Positions 35,705 to 35,850 of a stretch of 35,850 bases of DNA are shown here, in pieces (position 1 is the first letter of the stretch; each line of letters opens with the position of its first letter). A program made the translations under genes and the position numbers. Origin of the DNA: Bacteroidales bacterium (GTDB lineage Bacteria; Bacteroidota; Bacteroidia; Bacteroidales; UBA932); the NCBI GenBank assembly GCA_012515395.1, contig JAAYYL010000005.1, positions 1-35,850 of the forward strand, given 5' to 3'. The notes under the pieces were generated by a model. That model worked only from the letters and a program-made list of their open reading frames with translations, made no database searches and was not told where the DNA came from.

Positions 35705-35850
35705 ATGAACTCGCTATTGGATGAAGGCCGTCTGCTTCCTCTTGTTGAAGATTTTTATACCCTCCAGGGAGAAGGATATCATACCGGACGGGCCGCTTAT
35801 TTCATCAGGCTGGGAGGCTGCGACATAGGTTGTTCATGGTGTGATTCCAA
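35705..35850 (+). CDS. queE: 7-carboxy-7-deazaguanine synthase, radical SAM (5' part only)
   Basis: [48 protein letters not shown] with CxxxCxxC; runs off the window. Confidence 0.9.
   Translation, partial: MNSLLDEGRLLPLVEDFYTLQGEGYHTGRAAYFIRLGGCDIGCSWCDS

Noticed and set aside
1-35850. CRISPR arrays, tRNA/rRNA genes, IS elements, prophage or defence-system genes
   Set aside because: No direct-repeat arrays, cloverleaf or rRNA-like segments, transposases, integrases or recognisable defence modules were seen on either strand.

Overview
This is a 35.85 kb stretch of a Bacteroidetes-type chromosome (inference from protein families and TAnnTTTG -7 promoter boxes). It carries about 29 protein genes and no rRNA, tRNA, CRISPR array or IS element that I could recognise. 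The main block is an uninterrupted arginine-biosynthesis operon (24.35-32.47 kb): GNAT N-acyltransferase, argG, argC, argD, argF', argB, argE, argH. Pro90 and the surrounding sequence indicate the N-succinylornithine variant of argF'. The most interesting signal is an unannotated 14-codon ORF just upstream of this operon, MNTSLQILRVRVRA*. It has three Arg codons in its last six codons, and its stop codon runs into a GC-rich hairpin followed by a T-rich tract, which looks like an arginine-sensing attenuator. A second window-wide signal is that ten start codons lie only 3-7 nt downstream of a perfect TAnnTTTG box, implying leaderless or nearly leaderless mRNAs. Other notable items are a decapitated ArsC/Spx-family remnant, an ECF sigma/FecR pair followed by an STN protein with no TonB barrel, a plug-only protein, an M28 peptidase fused to an apparent outer-membrane barrel, a four-domain CoA-disulfide-reductase/rhodanese/TusA/DsrE-like fusion, and four convergent gene pairs whose 3' ends overlap. 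All calls come from reading the sequence; no database search was run.
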